From assembly GCA_046347635.1 (NCBI GenBank), contig JAXMFT010000004.1, forward strand, positions 1 to 64,000: 64,000 bases of DNA, read 5' to 3'. Below the pieces are notes generated by a model. It had not been told where the DNA came from. It made no database searches and saw only the letters and a list, made by a program, of their open reading frames with translations. Within the stretch, counting starts at the first letter, position 1, and every line of letters begins with the position of its first letter. The position numbers and the translations under genes were made by a program. The stretch is from JAGVSZ01 sp019137045 (GTDB lineage Bacteria; Pseudomonadota; Gammaproteobacteria; Burkholderiales; SG8-39). Of the stretch, positions 17,711 to 25,839 are shown one piece after another.

Positions 17711-19305
17711 AACGCCGCGACGCCCCCGTCGCTGCGCGGGTCCGACCCGCCCTCGAGGTTGCCGTCCGCATGTCGCAGCACGCAGCCGGCGTGCCCCATC
17801 GTCTCGTCGAAGTCCCCGAGCACGTCGACCTCGTGCCCGCGCGCCCGCAGGTCGGCGACGACCTCGGGGGCGAAGCGTCCCTCCAGCTTGAGCGACTCGG
17901 TGGCCTGGCCCCAGGTGCGGCCGAGCAGCCAGCGCGGCGCGGCGATCGCGGCGGCGGGGTTCATCCCGTGCACGAGCGTGCGCGTGAACACCGCGCTCTG
18001 CGTCTGCGGCTGGCCGTCGCCGCCCATGTTCCCGTAGACCATCGTGCGGCCGTCGCTCAGCAGCGCCATGGCGGGGTTGAGCGTGTGGAACGGCTTGCGG
18101 CGCGGCGCGAGCGCATTGAGCGCCCCCTCGCGCAGGCTGAACGAGCAGCCGCGGTTCTGCCAGCACACCCCGGTCGAGCCCAGCACCACGCCCGAGCCGA
18201 ACTCGTGATAGACGCTCTGGATCATGCTCACCGCGCGCCCCGCGCCGTCGATCACGCCCATCCAGATCGTGTCGGCGGGACCCTTGCCCGCGCCCCAGGG
18301 CGCGGCGCGTCCGGGATCGATCTTCGCCGCGAGCGCGCTCACCTGGCCGGGCGCGAGGAAGCTCTGCGGATCGACGGTCATGTGCGCGGGGTCGGTGATG
18401 TACCGGTCGCGTATCCGGAACGCGCCCTTCACCGCCTCCACGCAGGCGTGCACGTAGTCGGCGCCGAGCGGATCGAGCCGCTCGATGCCGAGCCGGTCGA
18501 GCTGGCCGAGGATCAGCAGGCTCACCAGCCCCTGCGTCGGGGGCGGCATGTTGTACACGCGGCCGAGCGAGTGCTCGAGAACGAGGGGCGCGCGCCACTG
18601 CGCCCGGTGCGCCGCGAGGTCCGCGAGGCCCACCGGGGAGCCGGCGGCGGCCAGGTCCGCGGCGAGCGCGCGCGCGAGCTCCCCGCGATAGAAGTCGTCG
18701 AGCCCGGCCGCGGCGAGCCGCGCGAGCGTGGCCCCGAGGCGGGGCTGGACGAAGCGGGCGCCGGTCGCCGGCACCTGCCCGCCGGGCAGGAAAACCCCGG
18801 CGAAACCCGGCTGCGGTGCGAGCTCCGCGCGCCTGGTCGCCGTGTTGACGTGCTGGCTGCGCGTGACCGGGCTGCCCGCCTGCGCATGGTGGATCGCGTC
18901 GGCGAGCAGGCGCGAGAGCGGCAGCCGGCCGCCCATCTCCCGCGCCGCCTCGCACGCGAGCGCCCAGCCCGAGATGGAGCCGGCGACCGTGTTCGCCGCG
19001 ACGCCGCCGCGAAAGGGGATCGCCGTGGCGATGCCGCGCTCGCGATACCAGCCGATCGACGCGGCCTGCGCCGCCGCGCCGCACGCGTCGATGCCGCGGA
19101 CGTCGCGTCCCGGCACGTGCACCAGCCAGAACGAGTCGCCCCCGATCGAGTTCATGTGCGGGTACACCACCGCGATGGTCGCGGCCGCCGCGACCATCGC
19201 CTCGACCGCGTTGCCGCCCTCGCGCAGGACGGCGAGCGCCGACTGCGACGCGAGGGCGTGCGGAGCGACCGCCATGCCGCGCGTTCCGCGGATCGGATTG
19301 AGCAT
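17707..19305 (-). CDS. Gamma-glutamyltransferase family Ntn-hydrolase, HpxW/YwrD type
   Basis: The 532-residue protein is an N-terminal nucleophile hydrolase precursor that would cleave itself at Thr346 (GKGPADTIWMG). The surrounding sequence DTIWMGVID and the region YHEFGSGVVLGSTGVCWQNRG resemble the oxamate amidohydrolase HpxW and YwrD rather than periplasmic Ggt, which has TTH at the cleavage site. There is no signal peptide, so it should be cytoplasmic. The first residues RGTRGMAVAPHALAS are the usual family start. It may act on a small amide in purine or amino-acid breakdown; gamma-glutamyl transfer is less likely. A TAGAAT hexamer lies about 30 nt before the start. Confidence 0.85.
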   Translation of the reverse strand: MLNPIRGTRGMAVAPHALASQSALAVLREGGNAVEAMVAAAATIAVVYPHMNSIGGDSFWLVHVPGRDVRGIDACGAAAQAASIGWYRERGIATAIPFRGGVAANTVAGSISGWALACEAAREMGGRLPLSRLLADAIHHAQAGSPVTRSQHVNTATRRAELAPQPGFAGVFLPGGQVPATGARFVQPRLGATLARLAAAGLDDFYRGELARALAADLAAAGSPVGLADLAAHRAQWRAPLVLEHSLGRVYNMPPPTQGLVSLLILGQLDRLGIERLDPLGADYVHACVEAVKGAFRIRDRYITDPAHMTVDPQSFLAPGQVSALAAKIDPGRAAPWGAGKGPADTIWMGVIDGAGRAVSMIQSVYHEFGSGVVLGSTGVCWQNRGCSFSLREGALNALAPRRKPFHTLNPAMALLSDGRTMVYGNMGGDGQPQTQSAVFTRTLVHGMNPAAAIAAPRWLLGRTWGQATESLKLEGRFAPEVVADLRARGHEVDVLGDFDETMGHAGCVLRHADGNLEGGSDPRSDGGVAAF

Positions 19306-19386
19306 GCGTGCGCGTCCGGTGGAAGAGCGGCGGATTCTAGAAGCTTCGGGCCCGGCGGGGGAGCGCCGGCCGCGCGACGGTGGCGC

Positions 19387-19842
19387 TCAGCCTTGCACCC
19401 AGGGCAGTCCGGCGACCTTCCAGCCGCCGATCGTTCCCCGGTGGCCGTGCGCATCCTTGTCGCCTTCGAAGCCTTCGAGGACGTTGAACGCCTGCGTGTA
19501 GCCGAGCTCGCGGGCGAGGAGCGCGGTGTGGTGCGAACGCCCGCCGCTCCGGCACAGGAACAGGACCGGTGCGGCCTTGTCCGGCACGCGCTCGAGGAGT
19601 TCGTGGGCGAAGGCGGCGTTGCGCCCGCCCCCCGGCCAGGTATTCCACTCGATGAAGACGGCTGCGGGGGGTCGCCCGACCCACTCCCACTCGGCCCGGG
19701 TGCGGACATCGACCAGCCGCGCAGCGGGGTCGTCGCGCAGGATCGCGAAAGCCTCCGCCGGTGTGACCGCACCAGCGTAGGGCAGGCGCAGGGCGGCGCC
19801 GCGCGCGCGCGCGCGAGCGAGGGCTTCGGCGATGGTACTCAT
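19387..19842 (-). CDS. Rhodanese-like sulfurtransferase
   Basis: The 151-residue single-domain rhodanese has the conserved LVDVRTRAEWEWVG, then the active-site loop CRSGGRSHH with the persulfide-forming cysteine, and ends with NVLEGFEGDKDAHGHRG and WKVAGLPWVQG. This C-terminal pattern is found in the betaproteobacterial rhodaneses of about this length. It has no signal peptide. It probably carries sulfane sulfur in the cytoplasm; the acceptor is unknown. It stands alone between the Ggt homologue and glnA, facing away from glnA. Confidence 0.88.
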   Translation of the reverse strand: MSTIAEALARARARGAALRLPYAGAVTPAEAFAILRDDPAARLVDVRTRAEWEWVGRPPAAVFIEWNTWPGGGRNAAFAHELLERVPDKAAPVLFLCRSGGRSHHTALLARELGYTQAFNVLEGFEGDKDAHGHRGTIGGWKVAGLPWVQG

Positions 19843-19947
19843 GGGGCTGAATCGGGCGGGAACGGCTCAATCGAGTCTAGCCGCTTGGATCGCGCCGGCC
19901 AAGCGCGGCGCCGGGGTGCACCGCCAAGGCGCATAATCCCGGCGGTC

Positions 19948-19964
19948 TGCACCATTCTGGTGCA
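19948..19964. promoter_or_regulatory. NtrC-binding site upstream of glnA
   Basis: The 17-nt sequence TGCACCATTCTGGTGCA matches the NtrC consensus (TGCACC, five bases, GGTGCA) exactly. It lies about 80 nt upstream of the sigma-54 promoter, a normal enhancer distance. The cognate regulator is encoded 3.4 kb downstream. Confidence 0.9.
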
Positions 19965-20010
19965 GTCAAAACGAAGATCGCGCGCCAAAGTGCTTTCAGG
20001 ACAACGATCT

Positions 20011-20027
20011 AGCGCCATTTCGGTGCA
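20011..20027. promoter_or_regulatory. Second, degenerate NtrC-binding site
   Basis: AGCGCCATTTCGGTGCA matches the NtrC consensus at 14 of 17 positions and has a complete right half. It directly abuts the -24 element of the sigma-54 promoter, a position from which bound NtrC could hinder polymerase rather than activate it. Confidence 0.6.
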
Positions 20028-20043
20028 TGGCATGGATCTCGCA
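20028..20043 (+). promoter_or_regulatory. glnA: Sigma-54 promoter of glnA
   Basis: TGGCATGGATCTCGCA has the GG at -24 and GC at -12 with correct spacing and closely follows the layout of E. coli glnAp2. The expected transcription start is near 20054, leaving a leader of about 55 nt before the glnA ATG. Together with the upstream NtrC site this shows nitrogen-limitation control. Confidence 0.85.
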
Positions 20044-20108
20044 ACGAGCCGCCCGTTTTCCCGCGTTGGGTTTCTTTCCGTTTCTTACCGTCGATAGGAG
20101 AAGAACAC

Positions 20109-21524
20109 ATGGCCACGACCGCGGCCGACGTCATGAAGCTGATCAAGGAGAAGGAAGTCAAGTTCGTCGACCTGCGCTTCACCGATACGCGCGGCAAGGA
20201 GCAGCACGTCTCCGTGCCGATCAAGCACTTCACGCTCGACAAGTTCGAGCACGGCCACGCCTTCGACGGCTCCTCGATCGCGGGGTGGAAGGGCATCGAA
20301 GCCTCGGACATGCTGCTCATGCCCGACCCGGTCTCGGCGCGCATGGACCCGTTCACCGACGAGCCGGTCCTCAACATCAACTGCGACGTGATCGAGCCCT
20401 CCGACATGAAGCCGTACAACCGCGATCCGCGCTCGATCGCGAAGAAGGCGGAGGCCTACCTCAAGTCCACCGGCCTCGGCGACACCGCCTACTTCGGTCC
20501 GGAGCCCGAGTTCTTCATCTTCGACGGCGTGACCTGGAACGTCGACATGTCCGGCTGCTCGGTGAAGATCAAGTCGGAGGAGGCGCCCTGGTCCTCGGGC
20601 CAGGAGTACGAGGGCGGCAACATGGGCCATCGCGCGGCGGTGAAGGGCGGCTACTTCCCGGTGCCGCCGGTCGACACGCTGCAGGACATCCGCAACGCGA
20701 TGGTGCTCGCGCTCGAGCAGCAGGGCGTGGAAGTCGAGGTGCACCACCACGAGGTGGCCGCGCCGGGCCAGTGCGAGATCGGCACCATGTTCGCGCCGCT
20801 GGTGAAGCGCGCCGACTGGATGCAGATCCTCAAGTACACGGTGTGGATGACCGCCGCGTCCTACGGCAAGACCGCGACCTTCATGCCGAAGCCGGTGGTG
20901 GGGGACAACGGCTCGGGCATGCACGTCCACCAGTCGGTGTGGAAGGAGGGCAAGAACCTCTTCGCCGGCAACGGCTACGCGGGCCTGTCGGACTTCGCGC
21001 TGTACTACATCGGCGGCATCATCAAGCACGCGAAGGCGCTGAACGCCATCACCAACCCCGGCACCAACAGCTACAAGCGCCTGGTGCCGGGCTTCGAGGC
21101 GCCGATCAACCTCGCGTACTCGGCGCGCAACCGTTCGGCTGCGTGCCGCATCCCGTTCGTTTCGAGCGACAAGGCGCGGCGCGTCGAGGTGCGGTTCCCC
21201 GACCCGACGGCGAACCCGTACCTCGCCTTTGCGGCGATGCTGATGGCGGGGCTGGACGGCGTGCAGAACAAGATCCACCCCGGCGACCCGTTCGACAAGG
21301 ACCTCTACCACCTGCCGCCCGAGGAGGCGAAGAAGGTCCCCAACGTCTGCTCGTCGCTCGACATGGCGCTCGAGCACTTCGACAAGGACCGCGAGTTCCT
21401 GACCCGCGGCGGGGTGTTCTCGAACGACGTGATCGACGCGTACATCGCGCTCAAGATGGACGAGGTCACGCGCTTCCGCATGACCACGCACCCGCTCGAG
21501 TTCGACATGTACTACAGCGCCTGA
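20109..21524 (+). CDS. glnA: Glutamine synthetase, type I
   Basis: GlnA makes glutamine from glutamate, ammonia and ATP in the cytoplasm as a dodecamer. The 471-residue length fits type I-beta enzymes. Visible signatures are FDGSSIAGW, the metal-binding GPEPEFFIFD, KPVVGDNGSGMHVHQS, and the adenylylation site with Tyr400 in DKDLYHLPPEE. The tyrosine implies control by adenylyltransferase GlnE as well as transcriptional control by NtrC and sigma-54. The ribosome-binding site is AGGAGAAG just before the ATG. A strong terminator follows. Confidence 0.98.
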   Translation: MATTAADVMKLIKEKEVKFVDLRFTDTRGKEQHVSVPIKHFTLDKFEHGHAFDGSSIAGWKGIEASDMLLMPDPVSARMDPFTDEPVLNINCDVIEPSDMKPYNRDPRSIAKKAEAYLKSTGLGDTAYFGPEPEFFIFDGVTWNVDMSGCSVKIKSEEAPWSSGQEYEGGNMGHRAAVKGGYFPVPPVDTLQDIRNAMVLALEQQGVEVEVHHHEVAAPGQCEIGTMFAPLVKRADWMQILKYTVWMTAASYGKTATFMPKPVVGDNGSGMHVHQSVWKEGKNLFAGNGYAGLSDFALYYIGGIIKHAKALNAITNPGTNSYKRLVPGFEAPINLAYSARNRSAACRIPFVSSDKARRVEVRFPDPTANPYLAFAAMLMAGLDGVQNKIHPGDPFDKDLYHLPPEEAKKVPNVCSSLDMALEHFDKDREFLTRGGVFSNDVIDAYIALKMDEVTRFRMTTHPLEFDMYYSA

Positions 21525-21546
21525 GGGGCGGGCCGCCCCGCTCGCC

Positions 21547-21577
21547 GGACGGGGGCCGGCGCCCCCGTCCCTTTTTT
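21547..21577 (+). terminator. Rho-independent terminator after glnA
   Basis: A perfect 10-bp GC stem (21547-21556 with 21561-21570) with a CGGC loop is followed by C and six T. It lies 22 nt past the glnA stop and separates glnA from the DUF4124-ntrBC genes. Confidence 0.93.
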
Positions 21578-21649
21578 CCCGATGCACAGCCCCGGAACGT
21601 TTCCCCCACGCCCCCGCGCCACCCCCGGCGCGGGGCGTGATATTTGGCT

Positions 21650-21678
21650 TGCGCCGACCGGGAAAGCCATTTGTAATC
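21650..21678 (+). promoter_or_regulatory. Putative promoter of the DUF4124-ntrB-ntrC genes
   Basis: TTGCGC at 21650-21655, a 17-nt spacer and TGTAAT at 21673-21678 fit a sigma-70 promoter in a locally AT-rich stretch. It would give ntrBC expression independent of glnA. Confidence 0.45.
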
Positions 21679-21729
21679 AGGAGGGTCATGGCCTAGACTT
21701 CATCTCCCACCTCCGCTCGGGTGACCGCC

Positions 21730-22233
21730 ATGAGAACCGCCGCAGTCCTCGCTGCCACGCTCGCGCTGGCCCCGGTCGCCCATGCACAGGGGACCGTCTG
21801 GCGCTGCGCCGAGGCGGACGGTCGCCCGCACTACACGAACATCAAGAAGGACACCGAGGGCAAGAGCTGCGTGGTGGTGACCAAGGAGGTCTCGGTGGTC
21901 TCCGGGCTCGCGCGCGGCGCCACCCCGGCCGCGACGCGCGCGCCGGGCACGCAGGCCGCCACCGCGACGCCGCCCAACTTTCCGCGGGTGGACCGCGACA
22001 CCCAGCGTGCCCGCGACGACAATCGCCGCAAGATCCTCGAGGACGAGCTCGCGACCGAGGAGAGGAGCCTCGTCGACGCGAAGGCGAAGCTCACCGAGCA
22101 GGAGTCGGTGCGCCACGGCGACGAGCGCAACTACCAGCGCGTCCTCGACCGCCTGAAGCCGTACCAGGAGGCGGTCGAGCTGCACGAGCGCAACGTCTCG
22201 GCCATCCGGCGCGAGCTCGCCAACCTGAAGTAG
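21730..22233 (+). CDS. Secreted DUF4124-domain protein
   Basis: The 167-residue protein (MRTAAV start) has a signal peptide ending in AHAQ, a short DUF4124 region (TVWRCAEADGRPHYTNIKKDTEGKSC) and then a long charged helix (about residues 90-167) that is probably a coiled coil. It would be periplasmic. The function of DUF4124 proteins is unknown. Its position between glnA and ntrB is a recurrent arrangement in betaproteobacteria. A GTG nine bases upstream is a possible alternative start. Confidence 0.8.
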   Translation: MRTAAVLAATLALAPVAHAQGTVWRCAEADGRPHYTNIKKDTEGKSCVVVTKEVSVVSGLARGATPAATRAPGTQAATATPPNFPRVDRDTQRARDDNRRKILEDELATEERSLVDAKAKLTEQESVRHGDERNYQRVLDRLKPYQEAVELHERNVSAIRRELANLK

Positions 22234-22324
22234 GCCTCCCGCCCCGCGCCGTCGGGCGCGGCCACCGCGCGCACGGGGACCCGCGCGCTTCCGGCACCTG
22301 CGCGCAAGGCGCCGGAGACGCCCG

Positions 22325-23410
22325 ATGAGCGCGCCCGCGCTCGCCGGACTCGAGCTGCTCGCCACGGCTGTCCTCCTGCTCGACGCCGAGCTGCGCGTCG
22401 TCCACGCCAACCCGTCGGCCGAGAACCTGCTCGCCGCGAGCCGCCGCGCGCTCGCCGGGCAGGCGTTCTGCGCGCTGTTCACCGACGCGCAGGCGCTCGC
22501 GGCCAAGCTGCGGGAGGCGGCCGCGCGCAGCTGGGGCTTCTGGGACCAGGAGCTCACGCTCACGCGGCAGGGCGGCACGCCGCTCGCGCTCAACTGCCTC
22601 GTGACGCCCGCCGACGGCCCGCGCGAGTGCCGCCTGGCGGTCGAGCTGCGCGCCATCGACAAGCGCCGGCGCATCGAGCGCGAGGAGCGCGAGCTCTCGC
22701 ACGCGTTCGCGAACCGCGAGCTGATCCGCAACCTCGCGCACGAGATCAAGAATCCGCTGGGCGGGCTGCGCGGGTCGGCGCAGCTGCTCGAGCGCGAGCT
22801 CGAGCGGCCGGAGCTGCGCGAGTACACCCAGGTCATCATCAAGGAGGCCGACCGCCTCCAGCTCCTGGTGGATCGCCTCCTCACGCCGCACCGCGCCCCG
22901 CACGTCGGGCCGGTGAACGTGCACGAGGTGTGCGACCGGGTGCGCAGTCTCATCCTCGCCGAGTTCCCCGCCGGGGTGCGCATCGAGCGCGACTTCGACG
23001 CGAGCCTCCCCGACCTCCACGCCGACCGCGAGCAGCTCATCCAGGTGGTGCTCAACGTGGTCCGCAACGGCGCGCAGGCGGTGCTCGGCGCGCGCAAACG
23101 GGGCGACGACCCGCCCGGAACGATCACGCTGCGCACGCGGGTCGCCCGCTTCGTGACGATCGCGCGCCGCATGCACCGCCTGGCGCTCGAACTGCAGGTG
23201 ATCGACGACGGTCCCGGGATCCCGCCCGAGCTGCGCGAGCGCGTGTTCTACCCGCTCGTGTCGGGCAGGGAGGGCGGCACCGGTCTCGGCCTCACCCTCG
23301 CGCAGGCCTACGTGCAGCAGCACGGCGGCTCGATCGAGTGCGAGAGCGCGCCCGGCCGCACCGTGTTCCGGATCCACTTTCCGCTCGACGCTACGAAGGC
23401 AGCCGCATGA
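22325..23410 (+). CDS. glnL: Nitrogen regulation sensor histidine kinase NtrB
   Basis: NtrB phosphorylates or dephosphorylates NtrC under the control of PII. The 361-residue soluble kinase has an N-terminal PAS domain (LLDAELRVVHANPSAENLLA), a dimerisation and H-box with His139 in RNLAHEIKNPLGGLRG, the N-box VVLNVVRNGAQAV, and the ATP-binding G-boxes IDDGPGIPPEL and GTGLGLTLA. There are no membrane segments, as expected. The last four bases overlap the ntrC start. Confidence 0.96.
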   Translation: MSAPALAGLELLATAVLLLDAELRVVHANPSAENLLAASRRALAGQAFCALFTDAQALAAKLREAAARSWGFWDQELTLTRQGGTPLALNCLVTPADGPRECRLAVELRAIDKRRRIEREERELSHAFANRELIRNLAHEIKNPLGGLRGSAQLLERELERPELREYTQVIIKEADRLQLLVDRLLTPHRAPHVGPVNVHEVCDRVRSLILAEFPAGVRIERDFDASLPDLHADREQLIQVVLNVVRNGAQAVLGARKRGDDPPGTITLRTRVARFVTIARRMHRLALELQVIDDGPGIPPELRERVFYPLVSGREGGTGLGLTLAQAYVQQHGGSIECESAPGRTVFRIHFPLDATKAAA

Positions 23411-24825
23411 AGCCCGTCTGGGTCATCGACGACGACCGCTCGATCCGCTGGGTGTTCGAGAAGGCGCTCGCCCGCGAGGGCATCCCGTGCAAGACGTTCG
23501 GCGTGGCGCAGGAGGCGCTCGCGGAGCTCGAGCGCGACGCGCCGCAGGTGCTGGTGTCCGACATCCGCATGCCGGGCACCTCCGGGCTCGAGCTGCTGCA
23601 GAACGTCAAGGCGAAGCACCCCGAGCTGCCGGTGATCATCATGACCGCCTACTCCGACCTCGAGAGCGCGGTCGCGGCCTTCCAGGGCGGGGCGTTCGAG
23701 TACCTGCCCAAGCCCTTCGACGTCGACCAGGCGGTCGAGCTCATCCGGCGCGCGGTGGGCGAGAGCCTGCGCGAGGCCGGCGCGGAGGAGAGCGCAGGCG
23801 CGTCGCCCGAGATCCTCGGCCAGGCCCCCGCGATGCAGGAGGTGTTCCGCGCGATCGGGCGGCTGTCGGCTTCGAGCGCGACCGTGCTGATCACCGGCGA
23901 GTCGGGATCGGGCAAGGAGCTGGTGGCGCGCGCCCTGCATCGCCACAGTCCGCGCGCGGGGCAGCCGTTCGTCGCGATCAACACCGCGGCCATGCCCAAG
24001 GACCTGCTCGAGAGCGAGCTCTTCGGCCACGAGCGCGGGGCGTTCACCGGGGCGCAGGCGATGCGGCGCGGGCGCTTCGAGCAGGCCGAGGGCGGGACGC
24101 TCTTCCTGGACGAGATCGGCGACATGGCGAGCGACCTGCAGACGCGCCTGCTGCGCGTGCTCTCCGACGGGCAGTTCTACCGCGTCGGCGGCCACCAGCC
24201 GCTCAAGGCGAACGTCCGCGTGATCGCCGCGACCCACCAGGACCTCGAGGCGCGCGTGCGCGCGGGCACTTTCCGCGAGGATCTCTACCACCGCCTGAAC
24301 GTCATCCGCCTGCGCCTGCCCAGCCTGCGCGAGCGGCGCGAGGACATTCCGCTCCTCGTGCGGCACTTCCTCGCCAAGAGCGCGCGCGAGCTCGGGGTCG
24401 AGGCCAAGCGGCTCACCGAGCGCGCGCTGCGCTACGTCGCCGCGCAGGCGTGGCCGGGCAACGTGCGCCAGCTCGAGAACGTGTGCCACTGGCTGACGGT
24501 GATGGCGCCGGCGCAGACCGTCGACGTGGGCGACCTTCCGCCCGAGCTGCGCGCCGCCGAGACGGACGCCGGCGCGGCGCACTGGACCGCGGCGCTGCGC
24601 AGCGCCGCCGAAGCGGCGCTCGCGCGCGGGGAGCCCCAGATCATGGACAGCCTGACGCGGGAGTTCGAGCGGACGCTGATCGCGAAGGCGCTCGAGCACA
24701 CCGGCGGGCGGCGGATCGAGGCGGCGACCCTGCTCGGCATCGGCCGCAACACGATCACGCGCAAGATCGCGGAGCTCGGCCTCGACGAGAAGCCCGGTCG
24801 GGCGGTCGAGACGCCGGTGGAGTGA
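23407..24825 (+). CDS. glnG: Nitrogen regulation response regulator NtrC
   Basis: NtrC is the sigma-54-dependent activator of nitrogen-limitation genes. The ATG at 23407 overlaps the ntrB stop and gives 472 residues. The receiver domain (1-120) has the phosphorylated Asp52 in LVSDIRMPG; the AAA+ domain has the Walker A GESGSGKE, the sigma-54-contact loop GAFTGA and Walker B TLFLDEIGD; the C-terminal Fis-type helix-turn-helix is RIEAATLLGIGRNTITRKIAEL. It should bind the sites upstream of glnA at 19948 and 20011. Confidence 0.97.
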   Translation: MKPVWVIDDDRSIRWVFEKALAREGIPCKTFGVAQEALAELERDAPQVLVSDIRMPGTSGLELLQNVKAKHPELPVIIMTAYSDLESAVAAFQGGAFEYLPKPFDVDQAVELIRRAVGESLREAGAEESAGASPEILGQAPAMQEVFRAIGRLSASSATVLITGESGSGKELVARALHRHSPRAGQPFVAINTAAMPKDLLESELFGHERGAFTGAQAMRRGRFEQAEGGTLFLDEIGDMASDLQTRLLRVLSDGQFYRVGGHQPLKANVRVIAATHQDLEARVRAGTFREDLYHRLNVIRLRLPSLRERREDIPLLVRHFLAKSARELGVEAKRLTERALRYVAAQAWPGNVRQLENVCHWLTVMAPAQTVDVGDLPPELRAAETDAGAAHWTAALRSAAEAALARGEPQIMDSLTREFERTLIAKALEHTGGRRIEAATLLGIGRNTITRKIAELGLDEKPGRAVETPVE

Positions 24826-24850
24826 GCGGTCGGTCGTCCGCGTCCCGCCG

Positions 24851-25753
24851 TCAGGGGACCGCGGCCCAGGCGTCCAGGGCATCCTGGAGGCTGACCGGGC
24901 GCGGTCCCGCGGCGGCGAGCGCGGCGAGGCGCGGTGTGACGCTCGCGCTGAAGCGGCAGAGCGGGAGCTCGCGGGCGCGGGCCGGCGCCGCCTCCGCCCC
25001 GGTCTGCCGGGCGATCCAGCTGCCGTCGAAGACGATCGCGCCGCGCACCGCCCGGCGCTGGGCGACGAGCGCCGCGGCGGCGTGATCGAAGACCCGCCGG
25101 GTCGCCGGGAGGCCGCCCGCCAGCGCCTCCATCCAGCCGAGCCAGAACGAGACCGTCGCGACGTGAACCGGGGTGCGCGCATGGCGCGCCATCTGCGCGA
25201 GCGCGGCGTCCGCCTGCGGCAGCGCGAGCGCCGGCCGCAGCAGCACGAGCTTGCGATTGACCTCGTCGCGCGCGAGCGCGAGGAGCCCGCCGAGCGCCGC
25301 GCCGGGATTCGCCACGGCGCCGGTGACGACGTGCTCGAGCACGCAATCCGCACCGCGCGGCGCGCCTCCCGCCGCCGCGACGTCCAACCGGGCGACGTCG
25401 AACGCGGCCTCGGCGACTATCGCGCGGTCGTCCTCCAGGCGCAGGAAGTGCACCAGCACGTTGCCGCGCAGCAGGCCGCTGCGCGCATGCGCGCGGACGC
25501 GCTCGAACAGGTCCCGTCGGACCCCGGCCGCGGCGCGCGACGCGAATGCGGGGTAGAAGGCGGCGAAGTCGGCTTCGAGCGAGGCGTCGCCGCGCCCGAG
25601 CAGGAACAGCGCGCGGTCGGCGAGGGCGGCCTCGCCGTCGCACGGCGGCGCGTGCGCGGTCGTGTGAGCGCGAAGCGCGACGCGCACGCGCTCCGGATCC
25701 CAGTGTTCGGCGTCCATCGGGTCGTTCCGCTGCGGGGGCACGCGCGGCTCCAA
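24851..25753 (-). CDS. Hypothetical 300-residue protein
   Basis: I do not recognise this protein. It is alanine- and arginine-rich, predicted mostly helical, with no signal peptide or membrane segment. Clear hydrophobic blocks include RGNVLVHFLRLED and VATVSFWLGWMEALAGG, which argue for a folded protein. An ATG 12 codons further in (MDAEHWDPERV, 25717) is a plausible true start. It converges on ntrC with 25 nt between the stops and diverges from the AraC-type regulator, so it may be a target of that regulator. Confidence 0.6.
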   Translation of the reverse strand: MEPRVPPQRNDPMDAEHWDPERVRVALRAHTTAHAPPCDGEAALADRALFLLGRGDASLEADFAAFYPAFASRAAAGVRRDLFERVRAHARSGLLRGNVLVHFLRLEDDRAIVAEAAFDVARLDVAAAGGAPRGADCVLEHVVTGAVANPGAALGGLLALARDEVNRKLVLLRPALALPQADAALAQMARHARTPVHVATVSFWLGWMEALAGGLPATRRVFDHAAAALVAQRRAVRGAIVFDGSWIARQTGAEAAPARARELPLCRFSASVTPRLAALAAAGPRPVSLQDALDAWAAVP

Positions 25754-25839
25754 GGCGATGGCGCCGAAGGTACGTCCTCGGCTATTCTCGGACCCTGTCC
25801 GGACACGCCAGACGATAGACGCGGGAGGCCAGCGGTTCG

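Noticed and set aside
21640..21665. Possible second sigma-54 promoter (TTTGGCTTGCGCC) before the ntrBC genes
   Set aside because: The GG and GC elements do not have the 12-base offset required; a sigma-70-like promoter fits better.
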